Part shown: positions 1 through 11,478 of the stretch, in pieces
Layout: the number at the start of each line of letters is the position of its first letter
Numbering within the stretch: position 1 is the stretch's first letter
Source of the DNA: Impatiens glandulifera
Lineage: Eukaryota > Streptophyta > Magnoliopsida > Ericales > Balsaminaceae
Reading direction: 5' to 3'
Length of the DNA: 64,000 bases
Assembly: GCF_907164915.1 (NCBI RefSeq)
Contig: NC_061862.1
Coordinates: 64,916,228 to 64,980,227, forward strand
Notes under the pieces: model-generated
Databases searched by the model: none
What the model was told of the DNA's origin: nothing
Seen by the model: only the letters and a program-made list of their open reading frames with translations
Translations under genes and position numbers: made by a program

Positions 1-517
1 AACAATATAAGTTCAACTTTTTAACTAACTAATCTATATCTATGTATATAATGATGCTTAATTTTTAAAGTGTCCGGATTGTCGGGTCGAGAGTTGTAGT
101 TAATTTGGATATTTATGTGAGAGTAAATGGATACTTGGGTCGGATTGTGGGTTGACCAGCCCATAAACTTAAAACGGTTAAAAATAAATTTAAAAAAGTT
201 ATTTGTAGGTTTCGAACTTGCAACCTAACAAAATAAGTACAACTATTTAACCAACTAAACTAACAACACTTTATATTTAAGATTCAACACCAAATTTGAT
301 GCACGCGAGACATTTTAATAATAAAAGTTCAAATTTTTAACTAACTAATCTATATATATAATGATGGTTAATTTTTAAAGTGTCCGGATTGCCGGGTCGA
401 GAGCTGTGGTTAATTTGGATATTTATGTGAGAGTAAATAAATACCTGAGTCGGATTGTGGGTTGACTCGCCCATAAACTTAAAACGGTTAAAAATAAATT
501 TTAAAATATTATTTGTA

Positions 518-572
518 GGTTTCGAACTTGCAACCTAACAAAACAAGTACAACCCTTTAACCAACTAGGCTA
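518..572 (-). other. tRNA-like module (A box and B box) inside repeat unit 2
   Basis: On the minus strand, TAGCCTAGTTGG (572-561) fits the Pol III A-box consensus TRGCNNAGYNGG fully, and AGTTCGAAACC (528-518) fits the B box GGTTCGANNCC at all but one position. Their starts lie 44 nt apart, the spacing of a real tRNA. Equivalent pairs sit at 208-262 and 821-874; in the unit at 962 only the B box (1166-1176) survives. No acceptor stem was recognised, so this is a tRNA-derived or SINE-like remnant rather than a tRNA gene. Confidence 0.6.
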
Positions 573-1074
573 ACAACACTTTATATTTAATATTCAACAC
601 CAAATTTGATGAACGCGGAACATTTTAATAATAAAAGTTCAAAATTTTAACTAACTAATCTATATATATATAATGATGCTTAATTTTTAAATTGCCGGGT
701 CGAGAGCTATGGTTAATTTGGATATTTATGTGAGAGTAAATAGATACTTGGGTCGGATTGTGGATTGACCCGCCCATAAACTTAAAACGGTTAAAAATAA
801 ATTTAAAAATGTTATTGTTAGGTTTCGAACTTGCAACCTAACAATACAAGTACAACCCTTTAACCAATTAGGCTAACAACACTTTATATTTAAGATTCAA
901 CACCAAATTTGATGAACGCGAGACATTTTAATAATAAAAGTTCAAATTTTTAACTAACTAATCTATATATATAATGATGCTTAATTTTTAAAGTGTCCGG
1001 ATTGCCGGGTCGAGAGCTGTGGTTAATTTGGATATTTATGTGAGAGTAAATGGATATTTGAGTCGGATTGTGGG

Positions 1075-1102
1075 TTTAGGGTTTAGAATTTAGGGTTTAG
1101 GG
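1075..1102 (+). repeat. Interstitial telomere-type repeat (TTTAGGG)
   Basis: Four heptamers follow one another: TTTAGGG, TTTAGAA, TTTAGGG, TTTAGGG. They interrupt the repeat unit at the gattgtggg / ttgtgggttgac point, which is continuous in the sister units, so they are an insertion of about 35 bp with ttgtggg repeated on both sides. TTTAGGG is the usual plant telomere repeat. Confidence 0.85.
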
Positions 1103-1546
1103 TTGTGGGTTGACCCGCCCATAAACTTAAAACGGTTAAAAATAAGTTTAAAAATATTATTTGTAGGTTTCGAACTTGCAACCTAACAAAACAAGTACAA
1201 CGTTTAACCAAATGTGATTGAGATGTGATTTGTCAAGGGATAATAGACCGGTATCATTTGAAAGTTGTTAAAAAATATGAATCAAATATTTAATTGACCA
1301 AAATGTGAGGTTTTAATGCTAATTATTAAAAAATATGAATCAAATATTTGATTGACAAAGTGAAAGTGTAAAGTCACGAAATGATATTTATTCGGAAAAA
1401 ATATGTGATGAAACATGTAAGAAAATAAGTTGTTTTATCGAAGTGAATAAAATGTGGAATGAGAGCGTTATATTTTTTATTTTAATAATTTAAACATTGA
1501 ATAAATATTATTATAATTTTTTTAATTTATTTTATTTTTATCTTTA

Positions 1547-1576
1547 TCCGTGTGTATCGTACGGAAATTTTGCTAG
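1547..1576 (+). other. Helitron-type 3' terminus (hairpin + CTAG)
   Basis: TCCGT (1547-1551) can pair with ACGGA (1561-1565), with wobble or G-C pairs continuing inward, followed by 7 nt and CTAG (1573-1576) next to a T. This matches Helitron 3' ends and the clearer termini at 56897-56924 and, inverted, 62231-62257. Confidence 0.7.
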
Positions 1577-2050
1577 TATATATAATGATGCTTAATTTTT
1601 GAAATGTTCGGATTGTCGGGTCGAGAGCTGTGGTTAATTTGGATATATGTGAGAGTAAATGGATACTTGGGTCGGATTGTGGGTTGACCCACCCATAAAC
1701 TTAAAACGGTTAAAAATAAATTAAAAATGCTATAGGTATGGTTCGAACTTGCAACCTAAACAAAACAAATACCACATTTTAACCAAGTAGACTAATAACA
1801 CTTTATATTTTAAATTCAACCCAAAATTTGATAAACACGTGACATTTTAACAATATAAGTTCAACTTTTTAACTAACTAATCTATATATATAATGATGCT
1901 TAATTTTTAAAGTGTCCGCATTGCCGAGTCGAGAGCTGTGGTTAATTTGAATATATGTGAGAGTAAATGAATACTTGGGTCGAATTGTGGGTTGATCCGC
2001 CCATAAAAATTTTACCGTAATGTTTTTTTCACGATTTTTTATATTATTAT

Positions 2051-2078
2051 TCGTACAAATGCACTGGATACATACTAG
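2051..2078 (+). other. Decayed Helitron-type 3' terminus
   Basis: cgtacaaatgcactgg is recognisably a mutated form of the perfect hairpin at 56897-56912, and CTAG at 2075-2078 is followed by T, with the same distance from hairpin to end. It closes the array of 5'-end units. Confidence 0.65.
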
Positions 2079-2640
2079 TATTTTATAATATTGGCTCATG
2101 TAAATTAATATATATTGAACGAGATTCATTAACAAATATTTTAATGAAGAGGTGAATATATATATATATATTTAAATTTATGTTTTATTATTATAATTAT
2201 ATATATATAAATAAAATTTAAAAAGAGATGAAATAAATAAGATAGTATGAATAAAAAATATTAGAAAGAGATAAAATAAATAAGAATGAATGAATAAATA
2301 AAGTATTAAAAAGTAATAAAAGAAAAAAAATTAAGATTATAAGTTTAAACGCAACGCAAAACGTGTTTGATTATAATTTTTACGATAAGTTATTACACAA
2401 AATTAATATAACTGATTATTCGACAAACACTAAATGAGTTGTTTACATGCTAAATCAAACTAACCCTTTAATTCCAGAAAGACAAAGTGATTTGACTATT
2501 TTAAAATATGATAAATTAAGAGTAAAAAACAAATTTATACTAAATTATTTTATTTTATTTTATTATGAATATAATTTAACATTTATATATATAATAATAC
2601 TTAAAATCAAGCAACACTGCATTTGCATTTGTGAAATATA
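2079..2640. other. A/T-rich non-coding stretch
   Basis: Simple A/T-rich sequence with short (at)n runs. Open frames here are short and look like chance. No gene or structured repeat was recognised. Confidence 0.6.
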
Positions 2641-2801
2641 ATTCACAACATTAGGGATTTTCTTTCTCATCTTTTCTATTCTCTCTTTATTAATTAAATT
2701 TTGCATTAGTATATACATTTTTTTTATTATTTATATTAATATTAATTCAAGATATAATTTTTTTTTTATAAATGCATATACATTCATAATTTTTATATTT
2801 A

Positions 2802-2836
<35 letters not shown>

Positions 2837-3006
2837 ACTTTTTTTTTTTTTTTTTTTGTTATAAATGCACACACCTTCAAAAATTTATATTTTTTTGTTA
2901 TCTTATATATTTATATATATTATATTATTTTTCATCATTAATTTTATATAAATATATTTTATCTTTTATAATACATTTTTCACTCATTGTAATAATTTTA
3001 TCATAC

Positions 3007-3051
<45 letters not shown>

Positions 3052-3279
3052 TTCTTTATGAGTATAAATAATTTTTATGTTAATATAAAACTTAACTAAT
3101 TGGTAATAAATATTAAATACAATATATATATATATCATAAATAATAAAATTATTTTAATAATTATAAGTGTTCTAGCGGTTTAAGTATTCATATTTCATT
3201 TTTAAGAGCAGTGTTTGGATTTCAAAACATGTTAATTTATATTTTCAAGAATGTATTCTTGACGGGCACAACTTTTAAA

Positions 3280-4430
3280 CAAATGATAGACATTTAAAAG
3301 TGTATGATCGGAATTAGTGGTTAGTTTGGTGAGCATTTGAAAGTGTAAAGTCGCTAGATGAAGGTCGAGTGGTGGGTGGTTTGTCGAGTGTGAGGTCGGA
3401 ATTAGTGGTTGATATGACAAGCATTTAAAAGTGTAAGGTCACGAGATGGAGGTCGAGTGATGGGTGATTTGTCGAGTGTGAGATCGGGATTAGTGGTTGG
3501 TTTGGCGAGCATTTGAAAGTGTGAGGTCACAAGATGGAGAGTAGTTTGTCGAGTGTGAGGTTAAAATTAATGATTGATTTGACGAGCATTTAAAAATATG
3601 AGGTAACGAGATGAATGTCGGGTGGTGGTACCTTATATATTATATTATTTTTCATCATTAATTTTATATAAATACATTTTATCATACATTTTTCTCTCAT
3701 TATATATATATATAATATTTTTTTGATGAGTATAAATATTTTTTATGTTAATATAAAAATTAATTAACTGGTAATAAATATTAAATACAAAATATATACA
3801 AACACAATATAATAAAATTATTTCAATAATCATAAATGATCTAGCGGGTTAAGTGTTTACATTTCATGCTTAAGACTAGGTTTCGAATCCCAAAACATGC
3901 AAATTTATATTTTCAAAATGTATTCTTGACTATAATATATGGTGGCGCAACTTTTATATAAATGATAGGCATCTGAAAGTGTGAGGTCGAAATTAGTGGT
4001 TGGTTTAATGAGCATTTAAAAGTGTGAGGTCACGATATGGAGATCGGGTGGGGGTGGTTTGTCGATTGTGAGGTTAAAATTACTAGTTGGTATGATGAAC
4101 ATTTGAAAGTGTGATGCTACGAGATGGAAGTCAAATGGTGGATGATTTGTCGAGTGTGAGGTCGAAATTACTAGTTGGTATGATGAGCATTTGAAAGTGT
4201 GAGGTCACAAGATGGAGGTCGGTTAGTGGGTGGTTTGTCGAGTGTGTGGTCAGAATTAGTGGTTGGTTTGACGAGTATTTGAAAGTGTGAGGTCACGATA
4301 TGGAGGTCGGGTGGTGGGTGGTTTGTCGAGTGTGAGGTTGGAATTAATGGCTAGTTTGACGAGTATATGAAAGTGTGTGGTCATGAGATGAATGTCGGGT
4401 GGTGGTTAGTGATTGGTTTGATGTTGGATA
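3280..4430 (+). repeat. ~88-bp minisatellite, degenerate array
   Basis: The monomer reads approximately gtttgtcgagtgtgaggtcg, gaattagtggttggtttgac, gagcatttgaaagtgtgagg, tcacgagatggaggtcgggt, ggtgggtg and then repeats. About nine diverged copies are visible in two blocks separated by an A/T and tRNA-like segment (about 3630-3960). Short frames across it are repeat artefacts. Confidence 0.85.
3838..3890 (+). other. tRNA-like module in the decayed Helitron
   Basis: TGATCTAGCGGG (3838-3849) resembles a tRNA A box and GTTTCGAATCC (3880-3890) a B box, 42 nt apart. The best-preserved sister is at 55304-55357. A more degraded copy lies near 3173. Confidence 0.5.
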
Positions 4431-4900
4431 AGAGGTATGTGATCAATTAAGATTAGTTGTTGATTTTTTGAAGTGGAAGTAAAAGAGAGGTTGACTAAGA
4501 TTGGCGAGTGATTTGTTGTGAATTACAAGATTAAGGTCAGTTGGTAGTTTGCCAAGGGGATAAAGAGAAAAAGCAATGAGGGTCAATTAGAGTGTTAGTG
4601 GTTGAGTTTGACGGGATATAAGAGGTATGTCATCAATTGAGGTCGACTAAGATTATTGGGTAGTTTGCCGAGGGAATAAAAAATGTATACGAAAAAATGT
4701 GAGTCACAAAATGAGGGTCAATTGAGGGGTTAAGTGGGTGCCCCGAGGGGATAATATAATATAATATAATATATATTAATATTAAGTTTAAGATTAAACT
4801 TAATTTTTACAAATTAAAACTAATTTTAAATTAATAAATTTAAATAATATTAATTTTATATAAAATATTTATAAATAAATAATATTTTGTATATATTTAT

Positions 4901-5311
4901 CTGCATGCGGTATTTATGTTAGATGATTTTAACCTAACATACATTTTATAATAAAATATTTTCTAAAATGTCTCAATAAAAAGTATAGTTCAATAAAAAA
5001 AATAATCATAACTAGAATTTGAAAGTTAACTTAGAGATGTAATAAATTTGTGTGTTAATCTATTTTAAACGGATAACAATAGTAATAGTAATGAGATTGA
5101 AAAAGAAATCAATATTCATTGAATTAAACAACAAAAACTATAAAATCTCAATAGATTAAATAATAACAAAAGAAAAATAAATTAAATGAGTAGTAGAGAG
5201 AAAGTATTAAAAGTTGATAAAAGAGAAGAAAACTATTCTTATTTGAGTTTTTCTGAAAAGTTGATTTCTTATTGATGGTTCATTTTAAGGTCAACCCACT
5301 AGTTACACGTG

Positions 5312-5357
<46 letters not shown>

Positions 5358-7369
5358 CTTTTTTTGAATTTTATTTTAAATAAATATGATTCTCATCGAC
5401 ATTGTCTCCATTTGAATATAAAATATTAATAATATAAAATGAAATTAAGATATTAAATTTGGTAAGATAATTTTTTTTTTAATTATAGATTATGAAGTTA
5501 TTTTTGTATTAATTTGAAAATTTGTGGATTAATTTTAAAAAATATTTTATTTATTTCGTACTAATTTTGATTGTTTATTTCAATACGTATGTTTTCTATC
5601 ACTTTGGTATAAAAAATAATAAAACTGAGCTTTAATAAATAAAATAAATAATAAATAAATACAGTAATTGAAAAGAATTGTAAGATGATTTCTTGGTAAT
5701 GTCATTTCAACCCTCTTGTGTAGGGCACAGACAATCAATTGGTCACAGAGAAACATGCGTTGTCATTTTGTCTTCAAGTTTAAGATTAAACGGACCACAA
5801 AATTTTGTCTTCTTTTTTTCATCACAAGTAGTGGATATATATATAATTATTCTAAAAAATTATATAAACAAAAAGTATTGTAAGAAATTTTTTTAAATAA
5901 TTATAGCTATATAAAATATTATTTTTTAAAAAAGCTCAAAACTTAAACTTAGATCTTGACTACAACTAAATGTCTTCATCCAAACTATATAAAATCTTAC
6001 TATTTGTTTTGGCAAGAAAAAATAAAAACTATATTATTTCTTTTTTTAATGATTCATTATTAGTCTTTTTAAAAGATATTCATCACTACACGGTTTCTGT
6101 ATATAAATATCTTTTATCATATTTTGGTATGATAATGCCACAAATTGCAAAGTCAATTAAATTATAAGATCAATTAATCAATCAAATAAAACAGAACAAG
6201 CCTAAATTATTGTGGTTTGAAAATTAACAACTTTTACAACCATTTTAATCATTATCGGAACATGTATACATATATATGTGATATATATCCTATATACAAG
6301 TCATAATCATCAATATTCAATAATGCGTAATGATAAGTTTTCCAATCTTCATATTTCATATAACATCTTATTTATTTATTGTTTTACGATACAATGACAA
6401 CTATATTCATTTATTATTTCACGAACCTCGCTCGGTTAATAGGAAAATTAGTTACGTCATTTGTCAAACTTATCTCTAGATATTTATATGTGCATGTTTC
6501 ACTTTCATTATACGTCGATAATTCGTATTATATCTAAGTATTAAATTACTCCTTATTTAAATATGGAGATAATATTATATATCATATAGTACAATCTAGT
6601 ACATACCCTCCCATGTTACAATGTCTTACATGTTACCAATAATTGACAATTCCTAATTAATCCATCCTACCTCTTTTAACTTTGAATTCTTTAACCTTCT
6701 CTAATAAATTTTGTTTGAACAATTAAAACTAATTAAGATATAATTTTAAATTATAAAAAATGATTGTATGATAATGTTTAAAAATTATCTCGAAACTTTC
6801 TAATAATCTACTAGACTAATTCACGATTAAATATCAGGATTTAATTTATTCTAAGAAGTTTGAATTATTAGTGTATGGCCGTATTAACCTTCTAAATTTG
6901 AAATATAAAAAATTAAGTTTGTCAATAGTTATGTACATGTAGATTTTTGATTAAGTGTTAAATATAAAAAATAACAGTTAAATAATTAGAATATATTATT
7001 TGTACTATAATCAATAAATAAGAATATCTAAAAAAAATAATATAAGTTGTAAGATTGAAAAACTATGATTGGTTATATAAATTTTTTACTCATCATTAAA
7101 TTATAATAATTAAAATTATAAAATAGTAATAAAATAATATATCATGTACCAAAAATCAACCATCAAATTATCTTTTATTATTGAATTATTCTTATTTAAA
7201 TATTTTATAATTTTATTATTTATTACAGATAAGGTATATATATATGATATATATACATAATTTTTTTTTCGGAAATCATATTAAATTGTTTTTTATTTTT
7301 TAATTCAAATTTTATCCCAAATAACCAGATCTAGGATGTCCAACTAACATACCTATTCTTTTTGTTTTA
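4901..7369. other. A/T-rich non-coding stretch
   Basis: A/T-rich DNA with an (at)n tract near 5319-5356. Frames of 65-67 codons near 5693 and 5970 show no family motif, no convincing splice context and A/T-driven composition. No gene is supported. Confidence 0.55.
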
Positions 7370-7624
7370 AGCCTGGTTTAAATTGGGTTTATTTAAAAAA
7401 TTTAGAGAAAGAAAAAAATAATAATTGATTTTAAGAAAGTAATGATTATTTTTAATGAAAGAATTTAAAGAGTATTAATATATAATTAAAATAAAAAATA
7501 ATAATTTAAAATAAAGAATATTGTAATATTTTGATTAATAATTTGAGTGATAGGGTAGATGAGGAGGGAATGAAATGATGCTTAATTTTATTTAAGTTAT
7601 TTAAAAAATTCAAAACAAACCAGC
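7370..7624. mobile_element. Tourist-like MITE (copy 1)
   Basis: About 255 bp flanked by TTA on both sides (7367-7369 and 7625-7627). The ends are imperfect inverted repeats: agcctggtttaaattgggtt on the left and the complement of caaaacaaaccagc on the right. The interior (aataataattgatttt...gagtattaatatataa...aataatttaaaata) matches the better-preserved copy at 10977-11242. TTA target duplication and GGCCTTGTT-like ends are typical of PIF/Harbinger (Tourist) MITEs. Confidence 0.7.
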
Positions 7625-7819
7625 TTAGTGATAAATGTTTGATTGATTTGGTTCAGTAGATTCCTTATCAAAATATATAATTATATGGTCAGATTTCATT
7701 AAATAAAATTCTGTAATGAATAAGATGAAAGGAAACAGGGTTATCAAATCAATTTGCCCCTCACATAGGGTGAAATGATTAATTATTATTTTTTATAATT
7801 TTATCCCTTCGTAAGAACT

Positions 7820-8080
7820 CATGAGTAAGAGAAATGATAGAGAGTGAGAAAAATATGACAGAAATTTGTAGGGAAATGATGTAGGAAATGGATAATATGT
7901 TTTAAGTGGATTGAAAATTTTTCTACAATTAAATTTTCAGTCCACTTAAAACATGCCAACTTAAAACATGCCAACTTCATTTAAATTTTCATATTAAATT
8001 TTCAATCCACTTAAAACATGCCAACTTCATTTTTCTACAAATTTCTGTCATATTTTTTCTATTCTTTATCATTTTTCATG
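7820..8080. repeat. Foldback (inverted-repeat) element
   Basis: The left arm (about 7820-7922: catgag...aatatgacagaaatttgtag...gttttaagtggattgaaaat) is the reverse complement of the right arm (about 7977-8080), with mismatches. An extra copy of the ccacttaaaacatgccaac part lies between. Arms of about 100 bp around a short centre suggest a foldback MITE or a failed palindromic duplication. It lies 260 bp from the assembly gap. Confidence 0.75.
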
Positions 8081-8340
8081 AATAATTCAGTCACAAAGAT
8101 CCTGTCTGAGAAAAAAAAAATTTAATTTTGAATTTCAAAAGTTATTATTTATTTTTAAAAAACTGGTTGGTTATAATTTGAGTAAATGGAGTTTTTATTT
8201 TGATTTTTTTACAGAAAGAAAATAGTTTAGTTAATAGTTAGGATTGATGATGAATATCTTGATATTAAGAACTAATGATGGAAAAGAAAACTAAAAAAAA
8301 TAAAAGAGTTAATTTAAGCGATTGATTTGGATTAGAAAAA

Positions 8341-8840
8341 NNNNNNNNNNNNNNNNNNNNNNNNNNNNNNNNNNNNNNNNNNNNNNNNNNNNNNNNNNNN
8401 NNNNNNNNNNNNNNNNNNNNNNNNNNNNNNNNNNNNNNNNNNNNNNNNNNNNNNNNNNNNNNNNNNNNNNNNNNNNNNNNNNNNNNNNNNNNNNNNNNNN
8501 NNNNNNNNNNNNNNNNNNNNNNNNNNNNNNNNNNNNNNNNNNNNNNNNNNNNNNNNNNNNNNNNNNNNNNNNNNNNNNNNNNNNNNNNNNNNNNNNNNNN
8601 NNNNNNNNNNNNNNNNNNNNNNNNNNNNNNNNNNNNNNNNNNNNNNNNNNNNNNNNNNNNNNNNNNNNNNNNNNNNNNNNNNNNNNNNNNNNNNNNNNNN
8701 NNNNNNNNNNNNNNNNNNNNNNNNNNNNNNNNNNNNNNNNNNNNNNNNNNNNNNNNNNNNNNNNNNNNNNNNNNNNNNNNNNNNNNNNNNNNNNNNNNNN
8801 NNNNNNNNNNNNNNNNNNNNNNNNNNNNNNNNNNNNNNNN
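8341..8840. other. Assembly gap (500 N)
   Basis: Exactly 500 consecutive N, the round number used for gaps of unknown size. The open frame that spans it is an artefact of the N run. Confidence 0.98.
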
Positions 8841-9669
8841 TTAAATATTTTTTTATTAATTATCTAAATAAAAATTAAAATAAAAAATAAATTCAATTAT
8901 AACATACTATATTATCTAGTATAACATTTAAATTTTAAATAATTTAAATAAATAATTAATTATACTTGAAAATGAAGTTAATATATTTAGAAAACAAATA
9001 TTAGTTAGTTTATAAATAAACTTCATCTAAATTAAATATTAATATTAATAAAAGTTAATATTAATATATATATAACATTTATTTTATTACATTATAAAAT
9101 TTATTTTAATATAAATTAAATTAAAATTTTATTTATTTTAAAAAGTTATATTAATTATATTAATAAAAATAAATTTACAATATAAATAAAATTATAACCT
9201 ACTATATTATCTAAGGAATGTGTTATTAAAAAAAAACTTAGAAAAAAATAATAATTATTAATGATTTTGAGAAGGTAAATTTTTTTTTTAAAAAAACTTA
9301 ATTAATATTAATATATAAAAATAAAATAAAAAATTAATAATTTAAAATAAATGATATTTTAGTCTTTTAATTAATGATTTGAGTGAAAAATGTCTAAATA
9401 TAACATTTAAATTTTAACAATAGTAATTTATTAAATTAATATTATCTTTTTATTAATAAAAATTAATATTAATATATGTATAGTTTTTTAATATTTATTT
9501 TAAAATTTAATTTAATTTATTATAATTAAATTATTTTATTTTAAAAAAAGTATTATTAATTATATATATAGAGGTATATTAGGAATAAAAATTAAAAAAC
9601 TTATTAGTTTTTTACTAATTCATGGTTGAGGCTTAGAGGCTATTTGAAAAAACCTAGGAATTATCTAAA
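8841..9669. other. A/T-rich stretch with a MITE fragment
   Basis: Mostly A/T. Around 9230-9390 the order aaaaaataataattattaatgattttgag, ttaatattaatatataa, aataatttaaaata...attttagt mirrors the interior of the Tourist-like MITEs at 7370 and 10977, so an end-less fragment of that family is present. No gene was seen. Confidence 0.5.
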
Positions 9670-10209
9670 CTAGGAAGATTTTCGTTAGTTTGTAACTAAA
9701 AATTATAAATAAAATAAATTTAATAAAAAATATTAATATGTATGAATGTTTAATTTTTTTAATAAATCATAAATAATATATTAAAATAAAAAATAAAATG
9801 CTCTCATTCCATATTTCATTCATTTCGATAAACAACTTATGTTCTCACATATCTCATCACATATTTATTCCGAGTGAACATCCCATCTCGTGGTCTTACA
9901 CTTTCATTTTGGTCAATCAAATATTTGATTAATATATTTTAATATTTAACATCGTGACCTTATATTTGATTCATACATTTTTATCCACTTTCAACTTATA
10001 TCAGCCTATTATCTATAAACAAATCACATCCCAATCACACTTCGTTAAAGTGTTGTACTTGTTTTTGTTAGGTTGACATTTTTAATTTAATTTTTAACCG
10101 TTTCAAGTTTATGGGCGGGTCAACCCACAATCCGACCCAAGTATCCATTTACTTTCATATTAACCACAACTCTCGACCCGACAATTCGGACACTTTAAAA
10201 ATTAAGCAT

Positions 10210-10287
<78 letters not shown>

Positions 10288-10577
10288 TAGTCTTTAAAAA
10301 TGTCTCGCGTTTATCAAATTTGGTGTATAATTTAAAATATAAAGTATTAACTTAAAGGATTGTACTTGATTTGTTAGGTCGCAAGTTTGAAATATATCTA
10401 TAATATTTTTAATTTTATTTTTAACCGTTTTAAGTTTTTTGGGCGGGTTAACCCACAATCGACTCAAGTATCCATTTACTCTCACATATATATTCAAATT
10501 AACCATAATTCTCAACCCGACAATTCAGACACTTTAAAAATTAATCATCATTAATTATATATATATATATATATATA
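9670..10577 (-). mobile_element. Helitron-like element, minus strand
   Basis: Read on the minus strand, it holds two of the 5'-end units found at 1-2078 (gccgggtcg / gggttgacc-type core near 10100-10200 and 10400-10550). These are followed by the same 300-bp interior as 1200-1547, inverted at about 9741-10040. A plausible 3' end is CTAG at 9670-9673 with a TTAGTT/AACTAA hairpin at 9685-9699. The 5' boundary in the (at)n tract near 10577 is approximate. A decayed tRNA-like module survives near 10346-10392. No transposase coding is present. Confidence 0.6.
10215..10283. repeat. (AT)n microsatellite
   Basis: About 69 bp of nearly uninterrupted TA repeats at the internal 5'-end site of the Helitron-like unit, where the sister units have only 5-7 repeats. 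Likely expanded in place; also a spot where assembly length may be unreliable. Confidence 0.9.
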
Positions 10578-10976
10578 ACTAATGAATTATTCAAATAACT
10601 CATTTATTAAACAAGCTTTTATATAAAATTAGAATAGATAATAATTTTTTTTTGTCTAATTGATATTTAAATATTGTGACTAAATATTTTTCGAATTTAA
10701 ATTTTATCATACAAAATTTAAGAATAGTATAATCTTATTAATGAAGTTGAGAACGAAAATAATAATACGAGTGGCATATATGCTGATAAAGAAAAAAAAA
10801 ACATTCTATAAAATAAAATTTTCATAAGGACAAAATTTATTGAATTTAACCATTTTACCTAATATATATATATGACAATTTTTTTATTATTAATTTACTA
10901 TTATTATTTTTTAAATATGAGTTTATTTTTATTTCTCTAGACAAACCACGTCACACGTCAGATTCTCGTTATCTTA

Positions 10977-11242
10977 GGCCTTGTTCGGATTGGGGTTATT
11001 TAAAAAACCTAGAGAGAAAAAAAAATAATAATTGGTGATGATTTTGAGGAGGTGATAATTATTTTTTGGTAAAAAGACTTAAAGGGTATTGATATATATA
11101 AATAAAATAATAAATAATAATTTAAAATAGAGGGTATTTTAGTATTTTGGTTAATGAAATGAGTGATGTGATTGATGAGAAATAATTGATTGGAAAATTG
11201 ATTTGGGTTGAGTTTTTAAAAAAACGCAAAAAAAACAAGTCC
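10977..11242. mobile_element. Tourist-like MITE (copy 2) upstream of the transporter gene
   Basis: 266 bp flanked by direct TTA (10974-10976 and 11243-11245). The left end GGCCTTGTTCGGATTGGGG and the right end (complement GGACTTGTTTTTTTTGCG) form an imperfect terminal inverted repeat. GGCCTTGTT-type ends plus a 3-bp TTA/TAA duplication define Tourist-like PIF/Harbinger MITEs. The interior is non-coding. It ends 236 bp before the transporter start codon, so it occupies the proximal promoter. Confidence 0.85.
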
Positions 11243-11287
11243 TTACTTACCTTCTATTTTCCTTGCATAAATCATTTATTAAATGAA

Positions 11288-11295
11288 TATAAAAA
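11288..11295 (+). promoter_or_regulatory. Probable TATA box of the transporter gene
   Basis: TATAAAAA lies 191 bp before the ATG. Start of transcription about 30 bp downstream would give a leader of roughly 160 nt, whose last third is pyrimidine-rich (ctccttctctatcttctttc...ctctctctctatc), as is common in plant leaders. Position-based inference only. Confidence 0.5.
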
Positions 11296-11478
11296 TTTCA
11301 AGATATTACATCGAATCAACCCAAATTCGAGTTACACATAGCAATCTTAAATTCTATTATAAATAATCCATTTCTTCCATGAAATACCTCCAGAAATCTG
11401 CTTACAGCATCTCCACCACTAACAAACTCCTTCTCTATCTTCTTTCTCACCTCCACTCTCTCTCTATCTACGGCGGCC

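Larger units (their letters stand above)
1..2078 (+). repeat. Tandem array of Helitron-like 5'-end units
   Basis: Roughly 300-bp units start at 33, 349, 659, 962, about 1577 and 1881. Each opens with TCTATATATATAATGATG or a close variant after an A, followed by a conserved block containing gtgtccggattgccgggtcg, gagagctgtggttaatttgg and gggttgacccgcccataaac. Helitrons begin with TC after a target A and end with a hairpin plus CTRR before a target T. Two such ends occur, at 1573-1576 and 2075-2078, both CTAG followed by T. No RepHel coding sequence is present, so these are non-autonomous. The unit at 962 carries a different interior (about 1200-1547) that recurs, inverted, near 9741-10040. Calling them Helitrons is inference from the termini; the repeats themselves are directly visible. 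Confidence 0.8.
2641..4900 (+). mobile_element. Decayed Helitron relative carrying an 88-bp minisatellite
   Basis: Segment by segment this stretch parallels the complete Helitron at 54029-56924. It has the same A/T-rich head (caagatataa, atgcatatacattcataatt), two tRNA-like modules (near 3173 and 3838), the same minisatellite following each, and the same tail before a degraded end near 4900. Neither terminus is intact: no clear TC start and no perfect hairpin. The block AT + tRNA-like + minisatellite occurs twice (about 3060-3640 and 3645-4430), a higher-order repeat also seen in the sister element. Several (at)n tracts are included. Confidence 0.6.

Noticed and set aside
1..2078. LTR or satellite interpretation of the ~300-bp units
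   Set aside because: No TG...CA borders or target duplications; TC starts and hairpin-CTAG ends fit Helitrons better.
8322..8867. 181-codon open frame on the plus strand
   Set aside because: Almost entirely the run of N; an artefact of the assembly gap.
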